This document shows positions 15,011 to 21,085 of a stretch of DNA of 21,085 nucleotides, one piece after another. Within the stretch, counting starts at the first letter, position 1. Each line of letters begins with the position of its first letter. The notes below the pieces were generated by a model that ran no database searches, was not told the origin of the DNA, and was given only the letters and a program-made list of their open reading frames with translations. The DNA is from an uncultured Porphyromonadaceae bacterium (lineage in GTDB: Bacteria > Bacteroidota > Bacteroidia > Bacteroidales > Muribaculaceae): assembly GCA_900549445.1 (NCBI GenBank), contig UROS01000019.1, positions 1 to 21,085 of the forward strand. The letters are read 5' to 3'. Both the position numbers and the translations under genes were made by a program.

Positions 15011-15763
15011 TCATTCATAATCACTTAATTCTTTAGGGATGGTAATGCGATACTTGGAAATGTAAACCCCATTGTCAACGAGCTGAAGTTTGGAAGCCGT
15101 CAGACCGAATTTATCCATGTCGAGCATATCAAACCAATAGTGTCCGGCTTTCTCGGCCATATATAGAAACATTCTTTTTATCCGCTGGCTCGATGTGTTT
15201 TCAAGCGCGGTCTGTACTTTGTAAGGATCAAGTGATGTCAGTTGCTCCATTATATAATACAGATCCATATAATTATAGTGATCCGGCACGAGATGCAGAC
15301 ATTCCAGAAATGCTTGCTCCGGCGATGATAATATTAAGGAGAGCCCGTTTCTGTCAAGGGATTGGGTTGCAGGATTCTTAAAGATACTCGTATGAAACGG
15401 CACTATCGTCATGTCAAATTTTTCACTCCTGACCCAATCATCGGTACTACTGTTCTTAAAAGCGACCATGAGCCGAGGTTTACCCATCGGCACGTAATGA
15501 TTGAATCCGAAAAGTTCGAGGGCGGAATGTGCTGCTATCCGCGCTTTGTTTTCAGTCTGATGAATGTAGCTGTAAACGGCAGCCAACGCTGAAAGACTGT
15601 CATTCTTTCTATACATTACGCCACGCGACAACCCTTCGAGCCATCCTGAATCCCGGTATTTCTTTATGAGTTGAGCAGAGTAGCCCTCTTTCCGAAGCCA
15701 AGCGGCAAACAGAAGTCCGCCGGGAACAGCTTCGGTAAAAAGTTGGTTGATTTTTGATATCAT
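15011..15763 (-). CDS. abiEi: AbiEi antitoxin / transcriptional autorepressor
   Basis: A 250-residue AbiEi-type antitoxin. The N-terminal part is a winged-helix region (SKINQLFTEAVPGGLLFAAWLRKEGYSA, then YRDSGWLEGLSRGVMYR), followed by the AbiEi C-terminal antitoxin domain with ARIAAHSALELFG and ILSSPEQAFLECL. In studied systems AbiEi represses its own promoter by binding inverted repeats and neutralises the toxin without stable binding. I chose ATG at 15763 (MISKINQ); a GTG at 15805 is in frame but lies inside the promoter box. The stop at 15011 overlaps the expected abiEii start by 8 bases. Codon use and AT content suggest the module came by transfer. Confidence 0.9.
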   Translation of the reverse strand: MISKINQLFTEAVPGGLLFAAWLRKEGYSAQLIKKYRDSGWLEGLSRGVMYRKNDSLSALAAVYSYIHQTENKARIAAHSALELFGFNHYVPMGKPRLMVAFKNSSTDDWVRSEKFDMTIVPFHTSIFKNPATQSLDRNGLSLILSSPEQAFLECLHLVPDHYNYMDLYYIMEQLTSLDPYKVQTALENTSSQRIKRMFLYMAEKAGHYWFDMLDMDKFGLTASKLQLVDNGVYISKYRITIPKELSDYE

Positions 15764-15774
15764 TGCTATACTTA

Positions 15775-15804
15775 TGGTTGATTGTATACTTAAAATATCA
15801 ACCA
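15775..15804 (-). promoter_or_regulatory. Inverted repeat downstream of the abiE promoter (likely operator)
   Basis: Perfect 8-base arms TGGTTGAT (15775-15782) and ATCAACCA (15797-15804) with a 14-base spacer lie directly after the TAATTTTG box and cover the expected transcription start. Position and form suit an AbiEi binding site. Inference; the arms differ from those of the second repeat at 15820. Confidence 0.6.
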
Positions 15805-15835
15805 CAAAATTAATAAAAAAGTTTGCCCCGACAAA
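15805..15835 (-). promoter_or_regulatory. Promoter of the abiE operon
   Basis: On the minus strand, TTTG (15835-15832) and TAATTTTG (15812-15805) are separated by 19 bases, an excellent Bacteroidetes promoter. The abiEi ATG is 42 bases further on. Confidence 0.75.
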
Positions 15836-15837
15836 CT
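15820..15837 (-). promoter_or_regulatory. Inverted repeat over the -33 box of the abiE promoter
   Basis: AGTTTG (15820-15825) and CAAACT (15832-15837) form perfect 6-base arms with a 6-base spacer, including the -33 TTTG itself. A protein bound here would block the polymerase. With the repeat at 15775-15804 it brackets the -7 box. Confidence 0.5.
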
Positions 15838-15962
15838 ATTGATTAGATAATAATAGTAGCTAATATACTTATTGTGTATTATAGATGGAAAAATTCAACT
15901 CATATTACTCTAAATTTTCTGTCCGGAATCGGATCCTCAGGCAGCAGGGATATGACATTAAG

Positions 15963-15997
15963 AAACCGCGCAATATCAGCATATTGCGCGGTTTTTT
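15963..15997. terminator. Perfect GC-rich hairpin terminator downstream of ssrA
   Basis: Arms AAACCGCGCAATAT (15963-15976) and ATATTGCGCGGTTT (15981-15994) pair perfectly round a 4-base loop. The stronger T-run (15992-15997) is on the plus strand; on the minus strand the stem is followed by TTTCTTA. It probably ends the tmRNA precursor, about 75 bases after its 3' end. The plus-strand polarity could also end an unseen plus-strand transcript. Bases 15838-15962 hold nothing else I can support. Confidence 0.75.
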
Positions 15998-16052
15998 GCG
16001 AGCAAAGCGGCCAAAGGCCGATAAGTCTTGATTTTGTCTTGTGTCGTCCGGA

Positions 16053-16069
16053 AAGTGTCCGGAACACTT
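16053..16069 (-). repeat. Small inverted repeat next to the ssrA 3' end
   Basis: AAGTGT (16053-16058) and ACACTT (16064-16069) flank CCGGA, beginning 3 bases beyond the mature tmRNA end. It would form a hairpin in the precursor tail and may guide 3' processing. Confidence 0.4.
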
Positions 16070-16071
16070 AG

Positions 16072-16466
16072 TGGAGCTGGAGGGATTTGAACCCTCGTCC
16101 AAACGTGGAATTGATGAGCTTTCTACATGCTTAGTTTCCAGTTGGTTTTCGTGGCGCGACAGGCAGGAAACAACCAATCGTGTCCTTATCCTCTAAGAAT
16201 TCGGCGCTTCGCGAGGCTTTCGGCGCTATATTCCCGATTTTACTGCACCACCATATCGATTAGTCTCGGAAAAACGACTTTCGGGTGATGTCTCGTTTCC
16301 GCAACTGTTGCGGAAATAAAGCTAATCTACTGTTCTTCGATTAAGCAGCGAGAGCGTAGTTGTTTTCGCCATTTGAATTTTTGATGTCCCAGATTAAAGA
16401 GCGTAGGCATCGTTGCTCTGCATGCTTACCGACCACTTCTACACGCTGTCAAAACCGGTCAGCCCC
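16072..16466 (-). ncRNA. ssrA: tmRNA (SsrA), tag GENNYALAA
   Basis: Transfer-messenger RNA of about 395 nucleotides that rescues stalled ribosomes and tags their products for proteolysis. The 5' end GGGGCTG (16466-16460) pairs with CAGCTCC (16079-16073) as the acceptor stem, with discriminator A at 16072. A T-arm GAGGG-TTCAAAT-CCCTC is at 16096-16080. CCA is not encoded: the genome continues CTA. The tag frame at 16370-16341 reads GGC GAA AAC AAC TAC GCT CTC GCT GCT TAA, giving GENNYALAA, the known Porphyromonas-type tag. SmpB is expected as partner but is not in the window. The abiE module lies beyond its 3' end. Confidence 0.97.
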
Positions 16467-16483
16467 GTGGTTGATAGGAAATG

Positions 16484-16515
16484 CAAAGTTAATGCATAAA
16501 GCTGCATATGACAAA
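16484..16515 (-). promoter_or_regulatory. Promoter of ssrA
   Basis: On the minus strand, TTTG (16515-16512) and TAACTTTG (16491-16484) are separated by 20 bases, an exact match to the Bacteroidetes pattern. The mature tmRNA 5' end is 17 bases further on, leaving a short leader for RNase P to remove. Confidence 0.8.
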
Positions 16516-16550
16516 TTCTTTAACGGTATTTAACTCAAATGTTTTTTGAC

Positions 16551-16581
16551 TTGGAACGACAGCGGATTTATGTTATCTTTG
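16551..16581 (+). promoter_or_regulatory. Promoter of the GH67 gene
   Basis: TTG (16551-16553) and TATCTTTG (16574-16581) with a 20-base spacer match the Bacteroidetes consensus. About 63 bases of leader precede the ATG at 16645. It is divergent from the ssrA promoter, with about 35 bases between the two -33 boxes. Confidence 0.72.
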
Positions 16582-16644
16582 CGGTGGCGGGGGACTACTG
16601 CTTTCCCCGGCATAATTTCACAAACTTTTCTAATACCCTGATAT

Positions 16645-18663
16645 ATGCGATATTTATTGAAATATTTGTTGGCGGCCGTAGTCCTTACGGCTTCGGCAGT
16701 GGCTTCGGCGGCTCCGCTGTGGATGGATTTCTCCAATCCGGGAGGGGCGGAGGTGCGCATCAAAGGCAAAAGCAAGTCGCCGGTGCTCACGACGGCCGCA
16801 GAGGAGCTGCGCGCTCATTTTAACCGTCCGGTTTGCATAGATCTGCGCGGTGACCGCAAGCTCGGTCGCGATGGCTTTACGATTGTCTCCGACGGCAAAA
16901 CGGGCGGCTACATAATCACCGCCCATGCTCCTGAGGGCGCTCTTTACGGCGCATACGCGCTGATGATGCGCAGCGAAGGCGGGATGCCTGACCCGGTTTT
17001 CACGTCCGTACCGGCCTACGATCTCCGCATCCTGAACCATTGGGACAATCTTGACGGGACGGTGGAACGCGGATATGCCGGGCGCAGCCTCTGGAAGTGG
17101 GACGAACTTCCGGCGAAGGTGTCGCCCCGCTATGCCGAGTATGCCCGTGCGTGCAGTTCGGTAGGCATAAATGCCGCCGTGCTCAACAATGTAAACGCCT
17201 CGTCGCAAATCCTTTCCGCCGAATATCTGGCCAAGGTAGCCGCGATTGCCGACGTTTTGCGCCGGTACGGTATAACCACCTGGCTGTCGGTCAATTTCGC
17301 GTCGCCCGTGCAGCTCGACTCGCTTCCGACCGCCGACCCGCTCTACCCCGCCGTGGAGAGCTGGTGGAAACGGAAAGCGGATGAAATCTACAGGCTGATT
17401 CCCGATTTCGGAGGATTTCTCGTGAAAGCGAATTCCGAGGGGCAGCCCGGCCCGATGGATTACGGCCGGACGCATGCCGACGGGGCCAACATGCTGGCGC
17501 GGGCGCTCAAGCCTCACAAAGGGCGGGTGCTCTGGCGTGCATTCGTCTATTCGCCGCTCGACGAGGATCGTGCCAAGCAGGCATATCTCGAATTCAAACC
17601 GCTCGACGGTAAATTCGATTCCAACGTGGTGCTTCAGATTAAAAACGGGCCCATTGATTTCCAGCCCCGCGAGCCTTACAGTCCGCTTTTCGGCGCCACA
17701 CCCTCCACTCCCCAGATGGTTGAGTTCCAGGCAACGCAGGAATATCTCGGCCATGCTAACCACCTTGCGTTTCTCGCTCCTATGTGGACAGAGTTCTTCA
17801 GCTACGTGAAACCCGAAAGCCTCGTGGCAGCCTCGGCGGTAGCCAACGTGGGTGATTCGGACTGCCTCACGGGCAATCCGATGGCGCAGGCCAACTGGTA
17901 TGCGTTCGGACGCCTGGCGTGGGATCCTACGCTCGATCCTTCAGAGATTGCCGATGAATGGCTGCGGCTCTCGGTCTACAGACCTGGCGCGAAGCCCGAT
18001 GAGACAACCCACACGGCCCTGCGCGATATGATGACTCAGAGCCGCGAGGCTGTAGTTGACTACATGATGCCTCTCGGGCTGCACCATATCTTTGCTTTCG
18101 GCCACCATTACGGTCCCGAACCATGGTGCGACGTGCCCGGCGCCCGAAAAGACTGGCTTCCGGCCTATTACCACCGCGCCGACTCGCTCGGCCTGGGGTT
18201 TGACCGCTCGCCGTCGGGCTCAGGCGCCACCGGCCAATATCCCGAGCCGCTGCGCTCGCAGCTTGCCGACATCAATACGTGTCCTGAAGAATTCATTCTA
18301 TGGTTCCACCATGTGCCCTGGGACTTCCGCATGAAATCGGGCCGCACGATGTGGGCCGAACTCTGCCATGCCTACAGCCGCGGCGTGGATAAAGCGGCAG
18401 ATTTTCAGCGAGTATGGGATATGGCGCAAACGGAGCTCAAGCCGGAACTTTATGCCGATGTCCGTTCCCGCCTCATCACTCAGATGCGCGACGCCCGATG
18501 GTGGCGCGACGCCTGTCTGCTTTATTTCCAGCAGTTCTCGCGACAGCCGATACCGCTCGAACTCGAACGTCCTGTCCACGAACTCGACGAGATGGAACGG
18601 GTAGATCTCGGCATCTCCAATTTCGAGTCGCCGTCGCCTCAGCTGCTCAACAGCGTGCGGTAA
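16645..18663 (+). CDS. Secreted GH67 alpha-glucuronidase
   Basis: A 672-residue exported glycoside hydrolase, family 67, which removes (4-O-methyl-)glucuronic acid from the non-reducing end of xylo-oligosaccharides. A signal peptide covers about residues 1-22 (ending VASA-AP). The N-terminal domain is about 25-125, the catalytic barrel about 126-445 and the C-terminal domain after that. Family blocks: LRILNHWDNLDGTVERGYAG, LNNVNA, and FLVKANSEGQPGP with the general acid Glu265. Asp338 (GPIDFQ) and Glu366 (ATQEYLG) match by spacing the catalytic pair Asp365/Glu393 of Cellvibrio GlcA67A. It has its own promoter; no SusC/SusD, xylanase or regulator is adjacent. It converges on the DUF3037 gene with 2 bases between stops. 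Confidence 0.93.
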   Translation: MRYLLKYLLAAVVLTASAVASAAPLWMDFSNPGGAEVRIKGKSKSPVLTTAAEELRAHFNRPVCIDLRGDRKLGRDGFTIVSDGKTGGYIITAHAPEGALYGAYALMMRSEGGMPDPVFTSVPAYDLRILNHWDNLDGTVERGYAGRSLWKWDELPAKVSPRYAEYARACSSVGINAAVLNNVNASSQILSAEYLAKVAAIADVLRRYGITTWLSVNFASPVQLDSLPTADPLYPAVESWWKRKADEIYRLIPDFGGFLVKANSEGQPGPMDYGRTHADGANMLARALKPHKGRVLWRAFVYSPLDEDRAKQAYLEFKPLDGKFDSNVVLQIKNGPIDFQPREPYSPLFGATPSTPQMVEFQATQEYLGHANHLAFLAPMWTEFFSYVKPESLVAASAVANVGDSDCLTGNPMAQANWYAFGRLAWDPTLDPSEIADEWLRLSVYRPGAKPDETTHTALRDMMTQSREAVVDYMMPLGLHHIFAFGHHYGPEPWCDVPGARKDWLPAYYHRADSLGLGFDRSPSGSGATGQYPEPLRSQLADINTCPEEFILWFHHVPWDFRMKSGRTMWAELCHAYSRGVDKAADFQRVWDMAQTELKPELYADVRSRLITQMRDARWWRDACLLYFQQFSRQPIPLELERPVHELDEMERVDLGISNFESPSPQLLNSVR

Positions 18664-18665
18664 AA

Positions 18666-19067
18666 TCACATGACAAGTTCTGCAAGCAGCCGCTCGAACG
18701 TGGCGTCGGGGTCGGCTGTCAGACCGGGATGCGGCCGCGAGGTCTGAACCGACGCGCTTCTCACCGCCGTGAGCCAGCGGAACCGCTCGTGTGGCTCAAG
18801 AGAGCCTATCACCTCCGACTTCCCCGAAGCAATCTGTCGGAATGACTCCAGCTGACGTTTAAGCAGTCCGATGTCGGCCTCCGGAAACAGCGCGAGAATT
18901 CTGGCTGCGTCGGCGTGGATTGCGGCGCGCACCCATTTGCGGCGCTTGCACATCATTACCAGCCCGACGTTGACAAACTCTCCCCGTTCGGCGCAGGGGA
19001 GGAATCTGATCAGGGCATATTCGTAGGCAAGAAGCTCAGCCGAGCTGTTTTCGGGCTGCGATGGCAT
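18666..19067 (-). CDS. DUF3037 protein
   Basis: A 133-residue protein of the DUF3037 family, whose hallmark is an N-terminal block like EYALIRFLPCAERGEFVNVGLVMM (about residues 15-38). The rest is mostly helical, with LALFPEADIGLLKRQLESF and a final helix. No known catalytic motif is visible and the function is unknown. Its ATG at 19067 overlaps the end of the HipA-like gene by 32 bases (a TTG at 19094 would extend this), so the two are made together. From memory, DUF3037 genes often sit beside HipA-like kinase genes, which suggests a functional pair such as a kinase and its partner or substrate; this is inference. Confidence 0.8.
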   Translation of the reverse strand: MPSQPENSSAELLAYEYALIRFLPCAERGEFVNVGLVMMCKRRKWVRAAIHADAARILALFPEADIGLLKRQLESFRQIASGKSEVIGSLEPHERFRWLTAVRSASVQTSRPHPGLTADPDATFERLLAELVM

Positions 19068-19830
19068 GGTCGGTAAAGATTTTTGAGTTTGCAAGACGTG
19101 TCTTCATGAATTCGCGATACACTTCGCGGCGCTCCTGAGGTGTGATGCCGGATCCTTCCTCCGTGAGCCATTCCTCCGGAATCAGCGACACAATTCGGTC
19201 GATTGCCCCGGGGGTGATTGTGCGCCGCATATAGTCATCGGCCTCGTAGAGCCTTGAGGCCTGAGGCAGAAGCGCGTGATCCTTTACGTAGGGAAACGGC
19301 GACAGGGCCGCTTTTTCCCATCCGGTCCAGTTGTGGTGAAAGTAGAGCGACGAGCCGTGGTCGATGAGCCATAAAGCGCCGTCCCAGAGCAGCATGTTGG
19401 TATTGCGGGCGGTACGGTCAACATTAGTGAGAAATGCGTCGAGCCATACTATCCGCGAAGCCGTCACGGGGTCGGTGCGGTTCACGGCAACATCCCACGT
19501 CATCGAGCCGCCCAGATAGTGCAGTCCGAGGTTCAGTCCGGTGCTCGCGCGCAGAAGATCCTGGATTTCCTCGTCGGGTTCGGTGCGGCCGAAACTCTCG
19601 TCGAGATTCAGAAACACCAGTTCGGGCACACGCAGTCCGGCGGCGCGGGCGATCTCGCCGCCGATAAGTTCTGAGATAACAGCTTTGGAGCCGTGTCCGC
19701 CGCCGCGGAATTTCACCACGTACCTGAATCCGTCGTCGGCCTCCGCGAGAGCCGGGAGCGAGCCACCCTCGCGCAGAGGTTCTATGTAGCGTACAATATT
19801 CTGCCGCCGCAGTGTATTTCCGTTATCCAT
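19036..19830 (-). CDS. HipA-like kinase family protein
   Basis: A 264-residue single-domain protein related to the HipA kinase fold. Kinase elements are visible: Lys40 in YVVKFRGGGHGSKA for ATP, the helix SELIGGEIARAAGL, the catalytic loop LTNVDRTARNTN with Asp138 and Asn145, and the metal-binding LWLIDHG with Asp157. It lacks the N-terminal subdomain of full HipA (about 440 residues), and no HipB-type repressor is adjacent. The ATG at 19830 lies 2 bases after the TatD stop. It may phosphorylate a protein, as HipA does with glutamyl-tRNA synthetase, but the target cannot be inferred. Its partner is probably the overlapping DUF3037 gene. Confidence 0.8.
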   Translation of the reverse strand: MDNGNTLRRQNIVRYIEPLREGGSLPALAEADDGFRYVVKFRGGGHGSKAVISELIGGEIARAAGLRVPELVFLNLDESFGRTEPDEEIQDLLRASTGLNLGLHYLGGSMTWDVAVNRTDPVTASRIVWLDAFLTNVDRTARNTNMLLWDGALWLIDHGSSLYFHHNWTGWEKAALSPFPYVKDHALLPQASRLYEADDYMRRTITPGAIDRIVSLIPEEWLTEEGSGITPQERREVYREFMKTRLANSKIFTDHAIAARKQLG

Positions 19831-19832
19831 AA

Positions 19833-20447
19833 TCAATGCATTTTATGACTTAAAAACAACCGGTCGGCGTTTTGTTCAGTGCGCTGAAGGCTGATTCCGT
19901 GTTTTGCGGCGATTTCCGCAGGAGAGAGATGCGATTCGTCGGTCTCGAGAAGAAGTCTCTCCGCCGGGATTTCGGCGAGTGTCGCGGGGTTGAAATGCTC
20001 TCCGGCCGAGATATAAAATCCGTGGCGCACGAGTTCGCGGGCCAATTGCGGCTTTCCCCGGAAACCGTGGATAATCCACGCCATTTCAGGACGCCGCATA
20101 TTTTTCAGGGCAATGAGATCCGGGAAACAACCTACGGCATGAAGTATCAATGGTTTGCGCAGACTTTCGCTGAGGTCGATATGGCGCTCAAGCAGAGCGA
20201 GCTGCGATTCACGCGAGGCGCCGCGGCGGTTGTCGAGTCCAGCCTCGCCTATAGCCACTACCCTCGGGTCGGCTGCCATCAGCACGAGCCGCTGCAGATC
20301 GGAGCCGGTAAAAGAGCCGCTGCGCCAGGGGTGGATGCCTGCGGAATACAGAAAGTTTTCTTCGGGACTGAAATCGTCGGCCGCCGAAGGGTCGAGGCTT
20401 GCAATCGCACCGGGGGCGGGAATATGGGTGTGGATATCGGTTATCAT
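19833..20447 (-). CDS. TatD family metal-dependent hydrolase
   Basis: A 204-residue TatD-like hydrolase, shorter than the usual 255-265 residues. Metal and catalytic residues are in place: His6 and His8 in DIHTH, Glu68 in IGEAGLD, His103 in LHAVG, His127 in IIHGF and Asp160 in LLETDESHLSP. TatD enzymes are Mg-dependent exonucleases proposed to act in DNA repair and turnover. The shortness comes from compact loops; no frame break is seen. I chose the ATG at 20447 because it overlaps the yidD stop (ATGA) and puts the HxH motif at the N-terminus. Tight linkage to rnpA-yidD is usual in Bacteroidales. Confidence 0.9.
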   Translation of the reverse strand: MITDIHTHIPAPGAIASLDPSAADDFSPEENFLYSAGIHPWRSGSFTGSDLQRLVLMAADPRVVAIGEAGLDNRRGASRESQLALLERHIDLSESLRKPLILHAVGCFPDLIALKNMRRPEMAWIIHGFRGKPQLARELVRHGFYISAGEHFNPATLAEIPAERLLLETDESHLSPAEIAAKHGISLQRTEQNADRLFLSHKMH

Positions 20448-20674
20448 GGCACCGGGTCGTAACCGCTTCCACCCCAGGGGTGACAGCGCAGTATTCGTTT
20501 GATTGCCAGCCACGAACCGCGGAATATGCCGTGCTTCAGAATCGCCTCCATGGCGTAGGCGCTGCAGGTGGGGGTGAAGCGGCAAACCGGCGGAAACAGC
20601 GGCGATATGCAGGCTCTGTAAAAGCGTATGGGAAGTACCAGCGCCCGGCGGGCCAGATTACTGATTCTCTGCAT
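20444..20674 (-). CDS. yidD: Membrane protein insertion efficiency factor YidD
   Basis: A 76-residue protein with an amphipathic, basic N-terminus (MQRISNLARRALVLPIRFYRACISPL) and the family core FTPTCSAYAMEAILKHG followed by RILRCHPWGGSGYDPVP. YidD helps YidC insert inner-membrane proteins. It overlaps rnpA by 17 bases at its start and the TatD gene by 4 at its end, the conserved arrangement near the ribonuclease P gene. Confidence 0.96.
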   Translation of the reverse strand: MQRISNLARRALVLPIRFYRACISPLFPPVCRFTPTCSAYAMEAILKHGIFRGSWLAIKRILRCHPWGGSGYDPVP

Positions 20675-21056
20675 TTTCTTCGGAGAGCGTTAGCGTGATT
20701 TTCTGCAGAAGTTTCTCTACGGCGCGCTCCGCCGCACGGTAGTCGAGCAACTCGGCCGCCACGTAGACAAACACAATGTCGACGCGCAGATCCGATGGAA
20801 TAAGATGGCGGTTAAGCCGGTAGGCCTCGCGGATACGGCGGCGCATTTTTACTCTGTCAACGGCGTGGCGCAGCCGTTTTTTAGGCACGGAGATGAGGAA
20901 TTGCGGGCAATCCGCATGCCGCGTGGCATTGAGGCGGTATACCGCTCGGAGGGGATATGCAAGTGCGCTTTTTGTGCCCTCGGCTGTCCGGCTGAACAGA
21001 CGTCCCACGGCTATTTCGCCGCGCAGTTTTTCTTTTTTGTAAAGCCTGAACGACAT
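20658..21056 (-). CDS. rnpA: Ribonuclease P protein component RnpA
   Basis: A 132-residue basic protein, the protein subunit of RNase P that matures tRNA 5' ends (and the tmRNA). The conserved RNR-type helix is seen at VDRVKMRRRIREAYRLNRHL, preceded by FLISVPKKRLRHA, and the N-terminus FRLYKKEKLRGEIAVGRLF is typical. The ATG at 21056 is 29 bases from the window edge. It heads the visible part of a tightly packed operon with yidD, TatD, HipA-like and DUF3037 genes; upstream genes may lie outside the window. Confidence 0.96.
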   Translation of the reverse strand: MSFRLYKKEKLRGEIAVGRLFSRTAEGTKSALAYPLRAVYRLNATRHADCPQFLISVPKKRLRHAVDRVKMRRRIREAYRLNRHLIPSDLRVDIVFVYVAAELLDYRAAERAVEKLLQKITLTLSEENAENQ

Positions 21057-21085
21057 TTTCGTGACGGGGAGGGGCAGGGGAATTG

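Noticed and set aside
15763..15805. GTG start for abiEi at 15805
   Set aside because: It would begin inside the promoter box, and the 14 added residues do not resemble the family N-terminus.
15874..16071. Plus-strand open frame of 65 codons before ssrA
   Set aside because: It runs through the perfect terminator hairpin, has no family likeness and no promoter with both boxes.
14024..16080. attL/attR repeat marking an element inserted at the ssrA 3' end
   Set aside because: No second copy of the ssrA end was found between hcp and ssrA or elsewhere in the window by eye.
16654..17763. Long minus-strand open frame (369 codons) opposite the GH67 gene
   Set aside because: It is a mirror of the strongly supported GH67 coding frame, rich in His/Arg/Gly with no family motif. 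GC-rich codon bias produces such shadows.
21000..21085. End of hemD (uroporphyrinogen synthase) overlapping rnpA
   Set aside because: hemD often precedes rnpA in this group, but the 29 bases left are too few to identify any protein.
1..21085. CRISPR arrays, insertion sequences or tRNA genes
   Set aside because: No regularly spaced repeats, transposase genes or tRNA cloverleaves were seen on either strand, apart from the tRNA-like part of tmRNA.

Overview
The window looks like chromosomal DNA from the order Bacteroidales, probably close to Muribaculaceae. Three things support this. The tmRNA encodes the tag GENNYALAA, the Porphyromonas/Bacteroides type. Several promoters fit the Bacteroidetes pattern of a TTG/TTTG box, about 20 bases, then TAnnTTTG. 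The proteins (Bacteroidetes-type tyrosine recombinase, GadB/GlsA/GadC set, class I-like Hcp, rnpA-yidD-tatD order) also fit. The family-level placement is an inference. By eye GC is a little over 50%, except for a clearly AT-richer stretch at about 13.9-15.9 kb.

Layout. (1) 224-2449, plus strand: an Fsr-type MFS exporter overlaps a CrcB/Fluc fluoride channel by 4 bases and is followed by a small nitroreductase. (2) 2441-3646, minus: a lone tyrosine recombinase, converging on the nitroreductase with a 9-base overlap. (3) 3811-4979, plus: a META-domain lipoprotein overlaps a periplasmic SIMPL-domain protein, ending at a bidirectional terminator. (4) 9882 down to 5063, minus: a glutamine/glutamate acid-resistance cluster, gadB - (intrinsic terminator) - glsA - gadC - DJ-1-like protein with an apparent signal peptide. 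(5) 10156-13895, plus, divergent from gadB: an AspT-family transporter with a central soluble region of the RCK/TrkA_C type, a small cupin and hybrid cluster protein Hcp, closed by a strong hairpin terminator. (6) 15763 down to 14107, minus: an AbiEi/AbiEii type IV toxin-antitoxin module with a good promoter and two inverted repeats that look like autoregulatory operators. The toxin reading frame has an in-frame TGA at codon 7 of its expected full-length form. (7) 16466-16072, minus: tmRNA (ssrA) with its own promoter. (8) 16645-18663, plus: a secreted GH67 alpha-glucuronidase. (9) 21056 down to 18666, minus: rnpA - yidD - TatD-like hydrolase - HipA-like kinase - DUF3037, all overlapping or within 2 bases.

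How the parts may work together. GlsA makes glutamate and ammonia from glutamine, GadB uses up a proton while making GABA, and GadC exchanges GABA for glutamate. The divergent AspT-like antiporter and Hcp suggest a wider region for acid and nitrosative or anaerobic stress. The most notable unexplained points are the DJ-1 protein predicted to leave the cytoplasm, the terminator placed 13 bases before glsA, the possible nonsense codon in abiEii, and the HipA-like/DUF3037 pair carried at the end of the RNase P operon. No CRISPR array, insertion sequence or tRNA gene was seen.
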